This document shows positions 21,073-30,889 of a stretch of 64,000 nucleotides of DNA, in pieces. The notes beneath the pieces were generated by a model. It was not told the DNA's origin, ran no database searches, and saw only the letters and a program-made list of their open reading frames with translations. The DNA comes from Blastocystis hominis (lineage: Eukaryota; Sar; Bigyra; Opalinata; Blastocystidae). Location: NCBI RefSeq assembly GCF_000151665.1, contig NW_013171827.1, positions 579,066-643,065 of the forward strand, in the 5' to 3' direction. A program made the position numbers and the translations under genes. The stretch's first letter is position 1; each line of letters starts with the position of its first letter.

Positions 21073-22573
21073 TATTCTGGCAGCGTGGCATACATCACCT
21101 TCGACTTCCAGCAAAGCGGACTGATCTGCGAATACACGCAATACAACAACACAAAGAAATGAACTACCAGCATCACCAATCGCAGTACAATCGGTATCAT
21201 CTTCCCGAACGAAAACATGCACGAACCTACCCATCATCACCATCACCATCATCATCATCTTACTTGCCAACACTCCCGTCGCTCCGATCAAAATCTCCAG
21301 CTGCACCGTCGTGCTTCGCTTCTCCCCGATCAGCATCGTCGTCGCCCGATTCAGCGCCACGACCGAGATCCCGCTCAATTCCGCCACCACCGCGAAGAAA
21401 AAGAAAAATCCCGCGGGAGGCGGCAGCCAATAGGGCACCAGCCAGAACCCCGCGAGGTACCAGACCGCGAGGATCCCCGCGGTGATGAGTTTCCAGGCGG
21501 CGGTTTCGCAGTGGAAGCGTTTGAAGAGGGGGTCGAGTTTGGTGAAAACCGCGGCAAAAGCGTTTGAAAAAGCGCGGCAAATCCAGCTGGCGGCGAAGAA
21601 AAGGAGGAGGAGGAGGGCTGCGAGGGCGAGGTAGTAGAAGGCGAAGGATTCGTGGAGTGTGCGTCGCCATTGATACCAAATTTCGTTTAAAACAAAAACA
21701 AAATGATAGTCTTCCCAAAACGTGGGAAGGAAATAATCGCGGTGACCCAGCGAGTACCGGAAATTGATCGAGTACACCGGGAGGCGCTTGTCGGCAATGC
21801 CCGAGCAGCTGTACAAGTCCCAGTTGAATTTCTCGTACCACATGAGCGAGGCGAAGTTCATGTAATTGTAGAAGCGACGGAGGTTTTGGCTAGAGTCGAT
21901 GGGAATTGCCGAGTCTACGAGGAGTCCTCGGCATCGCCGAGTTCGAAGAGCGGCGCCGCTTGGCTCTGCTCGTACAGCTCGGTCGAGTAGTACCCGTAGT
22001 GATTGAATTTGGTGTATTGGTCGATAGTGGCGCGCGTTTCGAGGCTGTTCGCGAAGATTTCGCGCGTCGGCTGGTGGCCAGGCGTCAGCACGATCATGTC
22101 GTTCGAGTACATCTAGGGTTAACGAAAGGCGGAGCCACCACGAGAGGCTGCTCGTCCTTAAGGCACAGGTAGGAGCATTTGAAGAGGCCGTCGAAGTTGT
22201 GGGCGAAGATTGTGTAGGGGTCGACGAATATCACACGCTCGTATTCCTTAATGTCCCAGAAGTGCAGCAGATTGCGGGTCTTTTGCAGATCCACAGGAAT
22301 CGCTCGCTGCTTGTATGCATTTGTCACATTAATGACGGACACCTTCATTCCGTCCTTCTGAAATACCTTTATCTCGGAACTCGGAGTGTCCTGCCCCGTG
22401 TACACCACAAAATCAGCTTCTGACTTCATGGACAAAAACGACTGATACATGGTGCGAATTGCAATCAAATCAGATCGGCTCAGCTTTCCACCCGTGTAAT
22501 ACATGGTTACAAACGCGTATTTCGGGTTTTCTGCCTCCACCAAAGCAATCAGCAGAAACAGGACAGAAATCAT
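21073..22573 (-). CDS. GT8-type (glycogenin-like) glycosyltransferase with C-terminal membrane segments
   Basis: Signal peptide MISVLFLLIALVEA, then a GT8 fold: YAFVTMYYTGGKLSR, LHFWDIKEYERVIFVDPYT, then MYSNDMIVLTP. Two 29-nt introns (about 22095-22123 and 21899-21927) were placed by frame. The expected metal-binding D-x-D reads D-P-Y, so activity may be altered. The C-terminal half has four or five hydrophobic helices (LALAALLLLLFFAASW, LITAGILAVWYLAGFW, PPAGFFFFFAVVAELSG, LRLVMLVVHFFVLLYC). The last exon follows an intron near 21230-21267 and ends TAA at 21073-21075, with AACAAACA (minus TGTTTGTT) at 21050. It resembles plant PGSIP/IPUT-type Golgi enzymes, which also combine GT8 and membrane spans. 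The acceptor substrate is unknown. Confidence 0.82.
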
Positions 22574-22662
22574 TGATCTACAGTTTACAGTTTAGCTGGA
22601 GTGCCCACGATAAGAAATGCATTGTTTCTTCCTTGAATAAAAAGGTGTCTAACAAACACAAT

Positions 22663-23841
22663 TCAATAGGAATAATCCCAAACGTGCATCAGATGATTAT
22701 AAAAACTGCAGCTGCCCACAAAACCCTCGCGCTTTCCCAAATCGCAGCCCTTCTTGTTGATGTAGTCCACTCCATACGCCAAAGACTCCGTTCCTTGCTC
22801 CAAATACCTCACCTTCGCAGAAATCTGTCTGTTTTCATCATACTCCATCACACAGAACCCTGCTCGCATCGCAGCCACCAAAAACTCATTCTTCGTCGTC
22901 TCGTTTCCTTGCTCGTTTTCTCCCAAATAAAAGTTCGCATTGTGTTTATATTTTATTCTCCAAATTCCAGCGTTGTTCTCCACATCGAAATCGCTCACGG
23001 CGCGTTTCATCTGTCTTCGATCGAACATTCGAATGTGTCCGTCGTAACTCCCCACCGTCAAGTACTCTGCATCGTGTTTGTTCCAACAAATAGAAGTCAC
23101 ACCGGCCTCGAACCCCGCGGTTATCGAAACCGGGGTATTCGACGCGGGAAAAACGCGGGAATCCCACTGTTTTAGCAGACCATCATCGCCGCCAGAGAAC
23201 ACGAGATGGCTGTTGGAGGGGTCGAAAGAGGCGATCCAGACTTCCGCGGGGACGGTCGTGTAGGGAAGCGTGTGGCCGAACCACTTGGATTGCAGCTGGA
23301 GACCGCTGTTGGTCACCGCGCAGAGAGCCACCTCGCCGTTCGAGAGAGAAACGGCGAGGAGAGGAGTGTCGCTGGGGTTGAGCTGATTGCTCCAGTCCAC
23401 GCTGAGGCAGATTGTGGAGGGATCATTGATGAGGAGACGCTCCTCTCTGCCCCATACGGTGTTCGATGGGTTTGAAAGATCAAGAGGAAGAAGGGAGAGG
23501 TAGCCATCGGAGAGGGCGAGCGCTAGAGTGTGTTTTTGGCCTACGCACTGCGGATTGAATTTCATATCGAGAATTCCCGATAACGACCGTTTTTCAAATG
23601 TGTGGACATGATTGTTGTCTCCCTAAACCTTGAGGAGAGGAAAATCACTGTGTACTTCGAGTTGGTGAAGTACAACACAGCCATCTCGCTTTCTCGTAGC
23701 TTCATCGAGTTGATACGTTCCAGAAACAAAGAATCCTAGGGATGAAGTTGACCAGGGAGCCAAACCATCGTAACTATTCGGTATTACTTCTACAGAGTCT
23801 GCAAAAAGGGTAGTATCGTAGTTAAATAGCGTGTTGTACAT
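22663..23841 (-). CDS. DPH7: Diphthine methyltransferase, WD40 (DPH7-like)
   Basis: Releases methyl ester from diphthine on eEF2 before the final amidation of diphthamide. The start Met at 23841 leads to LFADSVEVIPNS, FFVSGTYQLDE, then a 33-nt intron (23623-23655), then WD repeats: LSVDWSN, LVFSGGDDGLLKQWDSR, TSICWNKHDAEYLTVGSYDGHIRMFDRR, NAGIWRIKYK, and the family-typical SLAYGVDY and GSCSFYNHLMHVWDY at the C terminus. The stop at 22663 is followed by minus TGTTTGTT at 22651. An upstream in-frame Met at 23961 would add about 40 hydrophobic residues; the shorter start fits the family better. Confidence 0.88.
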
Positions 23842-24095
23842 GTTCAAACATACAATGGTTGAAAAAGTGAGATTCGTGTGTTTTCGAATGAAAATTGATA
23901 AGGGACTGGTTATGAGTACAACAAAAACAATAGATACGATTATTTGTAGGCAATCTACCACATTCTAAGCTTCTTCCATCAGCATTTTCCTATCTTTTTT
24001 TCCACTCCATCCTTATTTCTCCATCGACAAATGAATCTCCAACAAACACTTCCACCTCAAAATCGATTATTCACTAGTTGTACATCCTCACTCAG

Positions 24096-25950
24096 TTACA
24101 CTTCAACTCCCCCTCAAACCCGTTCGTGCTCTTAATCATTCCTCGATACTCCTCGATATTCTCCGCCGTCAACTTCACCAGCGACCTCCGCGTCAGCTTC
24201 TACGCTCAACGCTCCTCTCCAATCCCACCTTCTTCGTGAACGGACACGTATTCTTCGGGTTTCGATTCAGCACCTTCACCCACGAATCGTACCCCATCAC
24301 ATGTCCATACGGCGAAATCGCAGGCTTCACCACCGGCATCATCGTCATCGGATCGATCAAATCCTTCACTCAACGCCCTTCGCTTCGCCCTACCGGCAAC
24401 ACGCTCTTCTCTTCCTCCTCCCCTTCCCCCGTTTCCCCGGTTTCTCCGACCTCCAGCCCCGCGCTGTCCTCGCTGTCCATCCAATCCGCCGCTCGCCGCG
24501 CGCCCGTACGTCGCACCAGCGTGCTGCGGCCGCGTTTGTCGTGGAACCGGAACACCAGCTTCCCGCTCTTATCGAACGAATAATTATCGTCCTTGATCTC
24601 ACCCTCCTTGATCAACTGCCGATAAAAGTTGCTGCACTGGTACCCCACGCGTCCGGGGATCTGTCTCGAAAAAATACCCCACTTTTCTGGAATTCCAAAA
24701 ATACCCCCTACTTGGTAGTCCACGCCCTTCTCTTTGATCAGCTGCAGAAACAGCGCCTTGTCCTTCTGGCTCCACTTCCCCGTCGCTTGCGGTTCTCCCG
24801 GGTCGTTGAAGCGATAATAGTACTGATTTGGATTCGTTTCGCGGTTCCGAAACGCCTTGATCCGCGCCTCGCTCCACCCCAAGCGACGTAACGCCTCCAC
24901 TGGGATCGTTTTCCCCGCGGGACCCGAGAGAGCGCGGAAAAACGAAGCTTCTTCTAGCCGTCAAAAACAGAAAAAAACCGCGACTTTGGATCGAGGAGCG
25001 TTTTTTCCGCGGTTCGGAGTCGCTGTATTCGTCGTCTTCGCTTGCCGCCTCCGCGCGACGGCGTTTTGGACGCACGGGGGAAACCGGGGAACTGGACGAA
25101 TCGGGGGAAGGGGGCGTTTCGACGGGGGAACGTGTGCGAAGATTGGCGAGCTTGGAAACAGGGAAACGTGGAAACTACCATGATAAGAGCGTCATCGAGA
25201 CTGAGTCGCGGGACTTTGCGATCTTTGCCTTCGCTCCCCGCACTACTCGAGTTTCCACTGTTTCCACTGTTTCCACCGTTTCCACCGTTGGCAGTGGGGG
25301 ATCGTCTGCGCGAGGAAGGCGAGGGCAGATCGAGATCGTAGAGGAGTTGCGAAGAGGAGGAAAGCTCCCAATTCTCTTTGTCGTCCTTGTCTTCGCGCTC
25401 TTCGGGGTCCCATTCCAAGGCCTCGAGGAGCTCATGTCGCTTGTCTTTGTACTGGAAATAAGGAGGGGAAGGGGAGAGAGACGTACCATGATGGAAGGGA
25501 GGTCGATAGGCATCTCGCCAGAACTCATGGCCACAACGGTGGTTTTGAAGTCAGCGTCTTCGAGAAGACGTTTGATGGCGAGCAACTAGAGAGGAAGGAG
25601 TTCGGAGGGCGCAGTACTTCGTTGTTTCGACAAGAATCAATGGCGAGTTGCGCGGCATCTTCGCTTATGTCTGGAACATGACTCAGTACGTCCGCAACCT
25701 GATTCTAATACACGAGAACACAAGAAATACTTTCTGATGCTTTTGATTCACGTTGAAGGTTCGAAATTGACTCTGTATGTTTGCTAACGACTGCTTAATC
25801 TTATCCTAGTATAGGAGTGAGAAATCATGCAAAAATGACAAAGCACCATACACGTTGATCCTCAGGAATATACGCCAGAAAATCATCCTCTTCCTCCTCC
25901 GTTGCTGAGTAGTCTTCTGTCTCCCTATCCGAATTTGCAGAACCACTCAT
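24096..25950 (-). CDS. SANT/Myb-domain protein with C-terminal U-box-like domain
   Basis: The acidic start MSGSANSDRETEDYSATEEEEDD is followed by helical segments (DKIKQSLANIQSQF; LAIKRLLEDADFK; YKDKRHELLEALEWDPEERE), a Ser/Pro-rich basic linker with likely nuclear signals (RPKRRRAE, EPRKKRSS), then VEALRRLGWSEARIKAF and a SANT domain (GKWSQKDKALFLQLIKEKGVDYQ - WGIFSRQIPGRVGYQCSNFYR). The C terminus (DLIDPMTMMPVVKPAISPYGHV, CPFTKK, TAENIEEYRGMI) resembles a U-box/zf-Nse type E2-binding fold. At least eight introns, 26-46 nt. One (24682-24711) belongs to the repeated GGAATTCCAGAA family and one (about 25155-25182) contains GTTTCCACGTTTCC. TAA at 24096-24098, motif at 24041. A nuclear ubiquitin or SUMO ligase bound to chromatin is a guess. 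Confidence 0.78.
24682..24711 (-). other. 30-nt intron of the GGAATTCCAGAA family
   Basis: Removed between VDYQ and WGIF of the SANT domain. Starts GTAGGGGG and ends GGAATTCCAGAAAAG (minus strand). Nearly the same 30-mer occurs in the TBC gene intron at 29213-29242. Confidence 0.85.
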
Positions 25951-26333
25951 GTTTGGCAAGGGGAAAAATGATAGAAAAAAAGACCAAAGAAAATATTGGG
26001 TCTTTTTGATGAGTGAACCTCGATGGCAAGCTATTTTTCTAATTCGGGTGTTTTCCCGAACGGAGTAGGGTAGATAGATGTTTTGACGACGAAATCGGAT
26101 GGCGAACGGCAATGAACCTTTCAATTAAATTCATTCCACCTCGGAGGCGTATCGCGGTTCAGGCTCTCTAGTTCACACCCATCTTTTCCGAATGCCTTGT
26201 GGAGGACGCAGAGCACTTCTTGTTTTGCCTTCTACTTAGCACGCCCACTCTCTTTTCCACTCAATGAATAAAATTCGATGTTCAAGCTTGTTTAGTATCA
26301 GTATTGTGGGAGTTGAGAGACAATTTTTCGTTT

Positions 26334-27097
26334 ATGGACTCAAAATTACCAGGTAAAGGTATGGATAGGTAGGGATTGGAATGCTTGGCTCTATCTCTGT
26401 AGTTCTTCCACTTGGGAAGAAGTACTCCTCAGCAGTCCCTCCTACATATTTTTGATACCGATAAGCCCAGAATTTTACTCCAATGTTGACAATTTAAAGG
26501 ATATCGTATCCGACGAGTCAGAACTCCAAATGCTAATATCGAACGTGTTTAAGCTTCCATTTGACTCTGCTAATGAAAGCGAAAGTGATGAAGAAGAAGA
26601 GAAACGCGAGAATCGATACAGAGAGTTTTATGCAGCGGTTCATCGTCGCTATATTCTTACCGAAGATGGAATGAATCATATAGTACGTCTCCATGCAGTT
26701 TTGGCAACTAGTTAAAACGACAATCGAGCGGAGCATTCGGCGAGTGTCCCTGCTGCCGTTGTCAATACGCTCACCTCTTCCCAGCAGCGCTGTCCGATTT
26801 ATTTGGAGACGACAGCGTGAAGCTGTTCTGTCCATCGTGTAAAGAAGTGTACAATACGCCCAGTCCGTTTAATCGTTTGTGCGGATGCTGGAGATTGACT
26901 GTAGGTGTGGACGGTGCCTATTTTGGCTCTGCGTTTATTCCGACTCTGGTGAAGGAGCATCCGGAGGTTTTGCTGAATCCGGGAGCGAAATACGAGCCAA
27001 GGATATTCGGGTATAAGATCCACTGTACCAGGTAGGAGGAAAGAGAGGGGAGATGAGACGTAGTCCCTATTATAAAAAGTCAGTGAAGAAGCAATAG
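26334..27097 (+). CDS. CSNK2B: Casein kinase 2 regulatory (beta) subunit
   Basis: Regulates and docks substrates for CK2. Recognisable: IPISPEFYSN near the N terminus, the acidic loop SESDEEEEKRENR, RRYILTEDGMNHI, the zinc cysteines FGECPCCRC and LFCPSC, KEVYNTPSPFNRVDGAYFGSAF and EPRIFGYKIH. Introns at about 26682-26710, 26873-26902 and 27030-27061 were placed by frame. The last gives the end CTSPYYKKSVKKQ with TAG at 27095-27097, then TGTTTGTT at 27104. The 5' exons are unsettled: ATG 26334 (MDSKLP) and a WNAWLYL exon that resembles the family SWI-WF start both fit, but the intron joining them would be about 16 nt. Confidence 0.86.
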
Positions 27098-27158
27098 TTT
27101 GATTGTTTGTTGGAAATAGGATTTTTGGCGTTGATAAAGTCATTGCAGAACGATCGCT

Positions 27159-29368
27159 ATGGATGTGGAGGCGAAGTACAATGAATTGTATGAGCATATG
27201 AAGATGTTGCTGGAGTCCAAAACACCGGATTATGATGAAGTGAAAACGACTGCCGGAAACATTCTTGCTCTTCACCGATCGTTTCCCGCCGATCTCCGAT
27301 TCCGAATATGGGAAGTGTTGCTGGATGTTGCAGAGCGAGTGCGTTTTTGAAAACGGCGTGAAATCTAGGAAGAACCCGACTTTGATTTGATGACAAAGAC
27401 ACAGGCCGTAAGATCCGATCATGTCAGTTGACGAAATAGCGCTTCAGTAACGATCATGTTCTCATCATGGATGTGGAACGTTCTTTTAATATGGTCGAGG
27501 AGCCCAGGAAATCAGAGTTGCGTTCGCAGCTGCAAACCATCATCTCGACTTACTGCGCCAAATACGACGTTGCTTATTGGCAGGGAATGCACGACATGGT
27601 CGCCGTGCTTCTGCTGATGGAGCCGCAGCCGCCTCTTCCCAAAATCTTTCTACTGCTGTCCATGTTCCTGCAGACGTTTCTCCCGTACGTTTTTGACGAC
27701 CACGACTGCATGTTTCTCCACCACCTCTTCGAAATGATCCGTCTGCTGCTGCAATACCACGACCCCCGTAATGTCCCTTCATTTCCTTTCATGGTCGCAG
27801 AACTCGCGTTATACCTGCAGAGCCACAACGTGATCCCGTCCATCTTCTCTCCGCCCTGGCTGCTGACCCTCTTCGCGCACGACATGTCCCAGCCGCTCCT
27901 GCTGACGATCTGGGACCAATACATTTTCTACAAAAACCCGGCCATCCACGTGTTCACCGTGCTCTCCCACCTCATCTCCAACAAGCAGCGCATCCTCACC
28001 TACCCGCCCAGCGAGCTGCTGCAGCTCATCACGCACCTGCCCTTCGAGAACGACGAGTCTTCCTTCCTCTTCGACGAGCACCCCGATTCTCCTTCCCTCG
28101 ACCCTGCGCTCGACGAGGTCTGCCGCGCGCTCAACGCCGAGCTGCGCGACCGCCACTGCGACCCTCGCGTGATCACCGACGTCGTCATCGAGGGCCGCCG
28201 GCTGATGCAGCAGACGCCGCCGGGGTTCGTGCATCGCCTCAACGACCTGCTGAACGACAAAGTGTCCGTGTCGCTGGAGTCGCTCGAGTGGTACCAGGCC
28301 GCGCCCTGCGTCGCCACCAGCCCCGTGGAGATCTACACGTTCCTCCTCCGCGGGGTCGAGCGGAACGTCAACTGCCTGCGGTACCTGCTGCTGGACACGC
28401 GCAGCGCCACGGCGTTCCGCAGAGGGCACATCGCGTCCTCGAAGAACGTCTCCCTGCACACGCTGCAGAACGCGGAGAAGACCGAGCTGCTGCTCCGCAA
28501 GATCCGCTCCCACGATTACCACGTCGTGGTGCTGGACAATGGCCGCGAGAGAGAGCGCGAGGAGGACGTCGGCGAGCGGCTCGTCCGCACGCTCGTCCAG
28601 AACGGATGCAAGTACGTCAGTCGCATCCTCGGCGGCTTTGAGCGCATCGCCAAGCTTATCGAGATCGAGGCGGGGGCAACCCAAGCAGACGGAGCTACCG
28701 CGGGACTCATCGTACGCGATGAAACGTCCCAGATTACCGCGGAAGAGCTCATGCGACGCTCCGAGCTCGCTATGGAACCCGGCCATCGAGCGTCCCGACA
28801 ACCCGTGCGCACCAGTTCGCCAAATGGGGAAACTGGGGAAACTGGGGAAACCTCGGATGAGAAACGGGGAAATTCCGATGAATCGGAGAAATCGGAGAAA
28901 CCGGAGAAACCGGAGAAGCAGGAGATGATCAAAACGATCGATGGGAAGCAGTGCCTGCTGTACGAGTGCTGGCTGAGCAACGGGCAGGTGAAGGACTTCG
29001 CGTGCATGAAGGTGCAGAAGGTGCAGAAGGAGGGGAAGGAAGTGTTCGTGTACACGACGGAGAAGCGGATCGTGCTGACGAAGTAGGAATGGGTCGGGGG
29101 TTGGAGGGTAGCGGGTTCCTGTTCGTGATCGATATAAACAATTGCGTGGAGAAGGGGTACGCGATTATCGACAATCGGTATAGCTATGCGTCGATTGAGA
29201 CGGTGAGAGCGAGTAGGGGGAAATAGTGGAATTCCAGAATAGCGGGGAAGGATTTTATTTATATCGTGATCAAGCCGAATAAGGAGGGAAAGAAGAAGCA
29301 GTTGCTGTTTAAGGTGGTGAAGAGGGATGATTGTGTGGAGGAGCTGAATGCGAAAATGAAGCGAGAAT
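27159..29368 (+). CDS. TBC1D23-like protein: TBC, rhodanese and C-terminal domain
   Basis: In animals TBC1D23 links endosome-derived vesicles to golgins at the trans-Golgi. Two short introns near the start (about 27340-27369 and 27411-27442) give LDVAEREEPDFDLM and then MDVERSF. The TBC domain (about residues 70-330) keeps IMDVER (Arg finger) and AYWQGMHDM (Gln finger). The rhodanese domain (YLLLDTRSATAFRRGH) has LDNGRE where the catalytic Cys loop should be, as in TBC1D23, so it is non-catalytic. After a Glu/Lys repeat linker comes the C-terminal domain (LLYECWLSNGQV, GFLFVIDINN, DFIYIVIKPN), with introns near 29084 and at 29213-29242. The frame stays open through TGTTTGTT at 29376; a T at 29368 followed by poly(A) would give TAA. 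Without that, the frame ends at 29481, four bases before the next ATG. Confidence 0.88.
29213..29242 (+). other. 30-nt intron of the GGAATTCCAGAA family
   Basis: Begins GTAGGGGG and ends TGGAATTCCAGAATAG. Removal joins RAT to GKDFIY in frame. Identical at most positions to the minus-strand intron 24682-24711 in an unrelated gene. Confidence 0.85.
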
Positions 29369-29484
29369 TGTGGGATGTTTGTTGCAGACAGATTTTGTTT
29401 TCTTGGCCTGTTAACTCTTGTTTGGAGTTAGTTTTTCATGTCATCAGAATCATTGGTGAAGCTTGGTGGCACCCAGAATAAGGC

Positions 29485-29934
29485 ATGGGCGGAAAGTAGG
29501 CTTCCTGCTATTTGGGTAATAGAATAGACGCACATAAGTCTTACGGAATGAAGATGCTGAAAAAAATGGGCTGGAAGGATGGAGAAGGTCTCGGAAAGGA
29601 TGGTGCTGGGCAACAAACCCATATTCAGATTAAACGAAGAGTAGAAAACGAAGGTAGGGACAGAAACTCCTTAGTTTGATGGTTTATAGGTTTGGGTCTT
29701 GATGAGTCGGACCGAACGAATCAAACCTTTATCTCCACGATCGGTAACTTTTCGGAAGTGTTGGAAGGTTTAAATAAAGAGCATGCGGGTGATTGTTTGT
29801 CGTTTGGTTAATTTGTAGATGTGATAAAGCTAATGAAAAAGAAGGAGAAAAAGGACAAGAAAAAGAAGGAAAAGAAGGATAAAAAGAACAAGAAGAAGAA
29901 GGATTCGTCCAAAGTCACAACGCGTCACAAGTAG
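29485..29934 (+). CDS. Small G-patch protein (PINX1/GPATCH-like)
   Basis: G-patch proteins activate DEAH RNA helicases. Exon 1 is only MGGK. Introns 29496-29522, 29654-29689 and 29789-29818 were fixed by frame. The G-patch is complete: GMKMLKKMGWKDGEGLGKDG, then HIQIKRRVENEGLGLDE. About 125 residues in all, with a Lys-rich tail (KKKEKKDKKKKEKKD) that is probably a nucleolar signal. TAG at 29932-29934. It starts four bases after the end of the unprocessed TBC reading frame, so the upstream gene's poly(A) site must lie before it. Confidence 0.85.
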
Positions 29935-30127
29935 AATTGTAGAGTGTGTGAGCATTTGTAGATATAAGAAAATTTTGGAGAACAAGACGATTAGCAACTA
30001 CTCAACCGATGATCTGAATGCCATTTTAGGGATATCTCCTCGTGATGAATCAATTGTTTGTTGGGAACAAAGGAAGAAAGGGGTTCAAAAGAAAAACAAT
30101 AGAATAGTAAAACAATATTTGTAGAAA

Positions 30128-30708
30128 TTAGTCACTCTCATCATCATCATCATCATCATCACTCTCCACATAGAAACGACGTCGATTCGGATTCCCTTCC
30201 AAACTAAAATCACTGTCCGAGTCTTCTTCATCACTCTCTTCCTCCTTCACCTTTCCTTCCTCGTCTTCTTCTTCCTCGTCATCTTCTACAACCTTCTCAA
30301 CGGCTACAGACTCCGATTCTTCCCATTCCTTTGGCCATAACCCTTCCTTCTTGATATGGTGGATTTGATCCTTCATCAAAATATGCTCTATCAGAGAGCT
30401 AACACCATTTTGTTTCCCAGATGCAGTAGTGAACTGGCCTTCGGACTCTGTTACGATAACATAGTCGCCTCGTTTCATCCAAATTAATTTATTAAACTTG
30501 GTCGGCAACAACGCCAGCTGCTTCTCTCCGTTTGGCAATTCCACCTAGAGATAAATGTTTGCGTATCTTCCAATACTTCAAACACGTTTCCACCTCTTCC
30601 TATCGAAATGCGAGCAATACTCTCTCCTTCCTTTGGAACTGGATACTCATCCATCAAACTCGACGTGACGCCTTTCCGGTACGCACTTTTTCTCTTTTGA
30701 AACGACAT
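30128..30708 (-). CDS. EIF1AD: eIF1A-domain protein EIF1AD-like
   Basis: An S1/OB-fold protein related to translation factor eIF1A; EIF1AD acts in late 40S maturation. It starts MSFQKRKSAYRKGV, then ESIARISIGRGGNVFE, a 32-nt intron (30545-30576), then VELPNGEKQLALLPTKF and the hallmark IWMKRGDYVIV, LMKDQIHHIKKEGLWPKEW. The C-terminal third is very acidic (about 45 residues, mostly Asp/Glu/Ser), ending ESDDDDDDDESD. The domain order and KRGD-IV signature match EIF1AD better than eIF1A itself. It is divergent from the tRNA-Leu and CARS genes. Confidence 0.87.
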
Positions 30709-30767
30709 TTTGACCAAAGGCAATTTGAGACCACTTGATTACTGTGTATGAAAAGATTCAATGAGGA

Positions 30768-30851
30768 GCATGTTTGCCCGAGTGGTCCAAGGGGTCAGGT
30801 TTAGGTCCTGATGTGTTAAGTCACTCGAGGGTTCAAACCCCTCAGCATGCA
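30768..30851 (+). tRNA. tRNA-Leu (anticodon TAG)
   Basis: An 84-nt class II tRNA. Acceptor GCATGTT/AGCATGC, D arm GCCCGAGTGG, anticodon stem-loop TCAGG-TTTAGGT-CCTGA, long variable arm, T arm GAGGGTTCAAACCCCTC. Discriminator A and a T run follow. No intron. It lies about 40 nt before the CARS start codon. Confidence 0.96.
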
Positions 30852-30889
30852 CTTTTTCTTTCTCCATTTGCTTTTATTCTGCCTGAGAG

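Noticed and set aside
27809-28801. 330-codon minus-strand open frame
   Set aside because: Antisense of the TBC/rhodanese coding region, with no recognisable domain.
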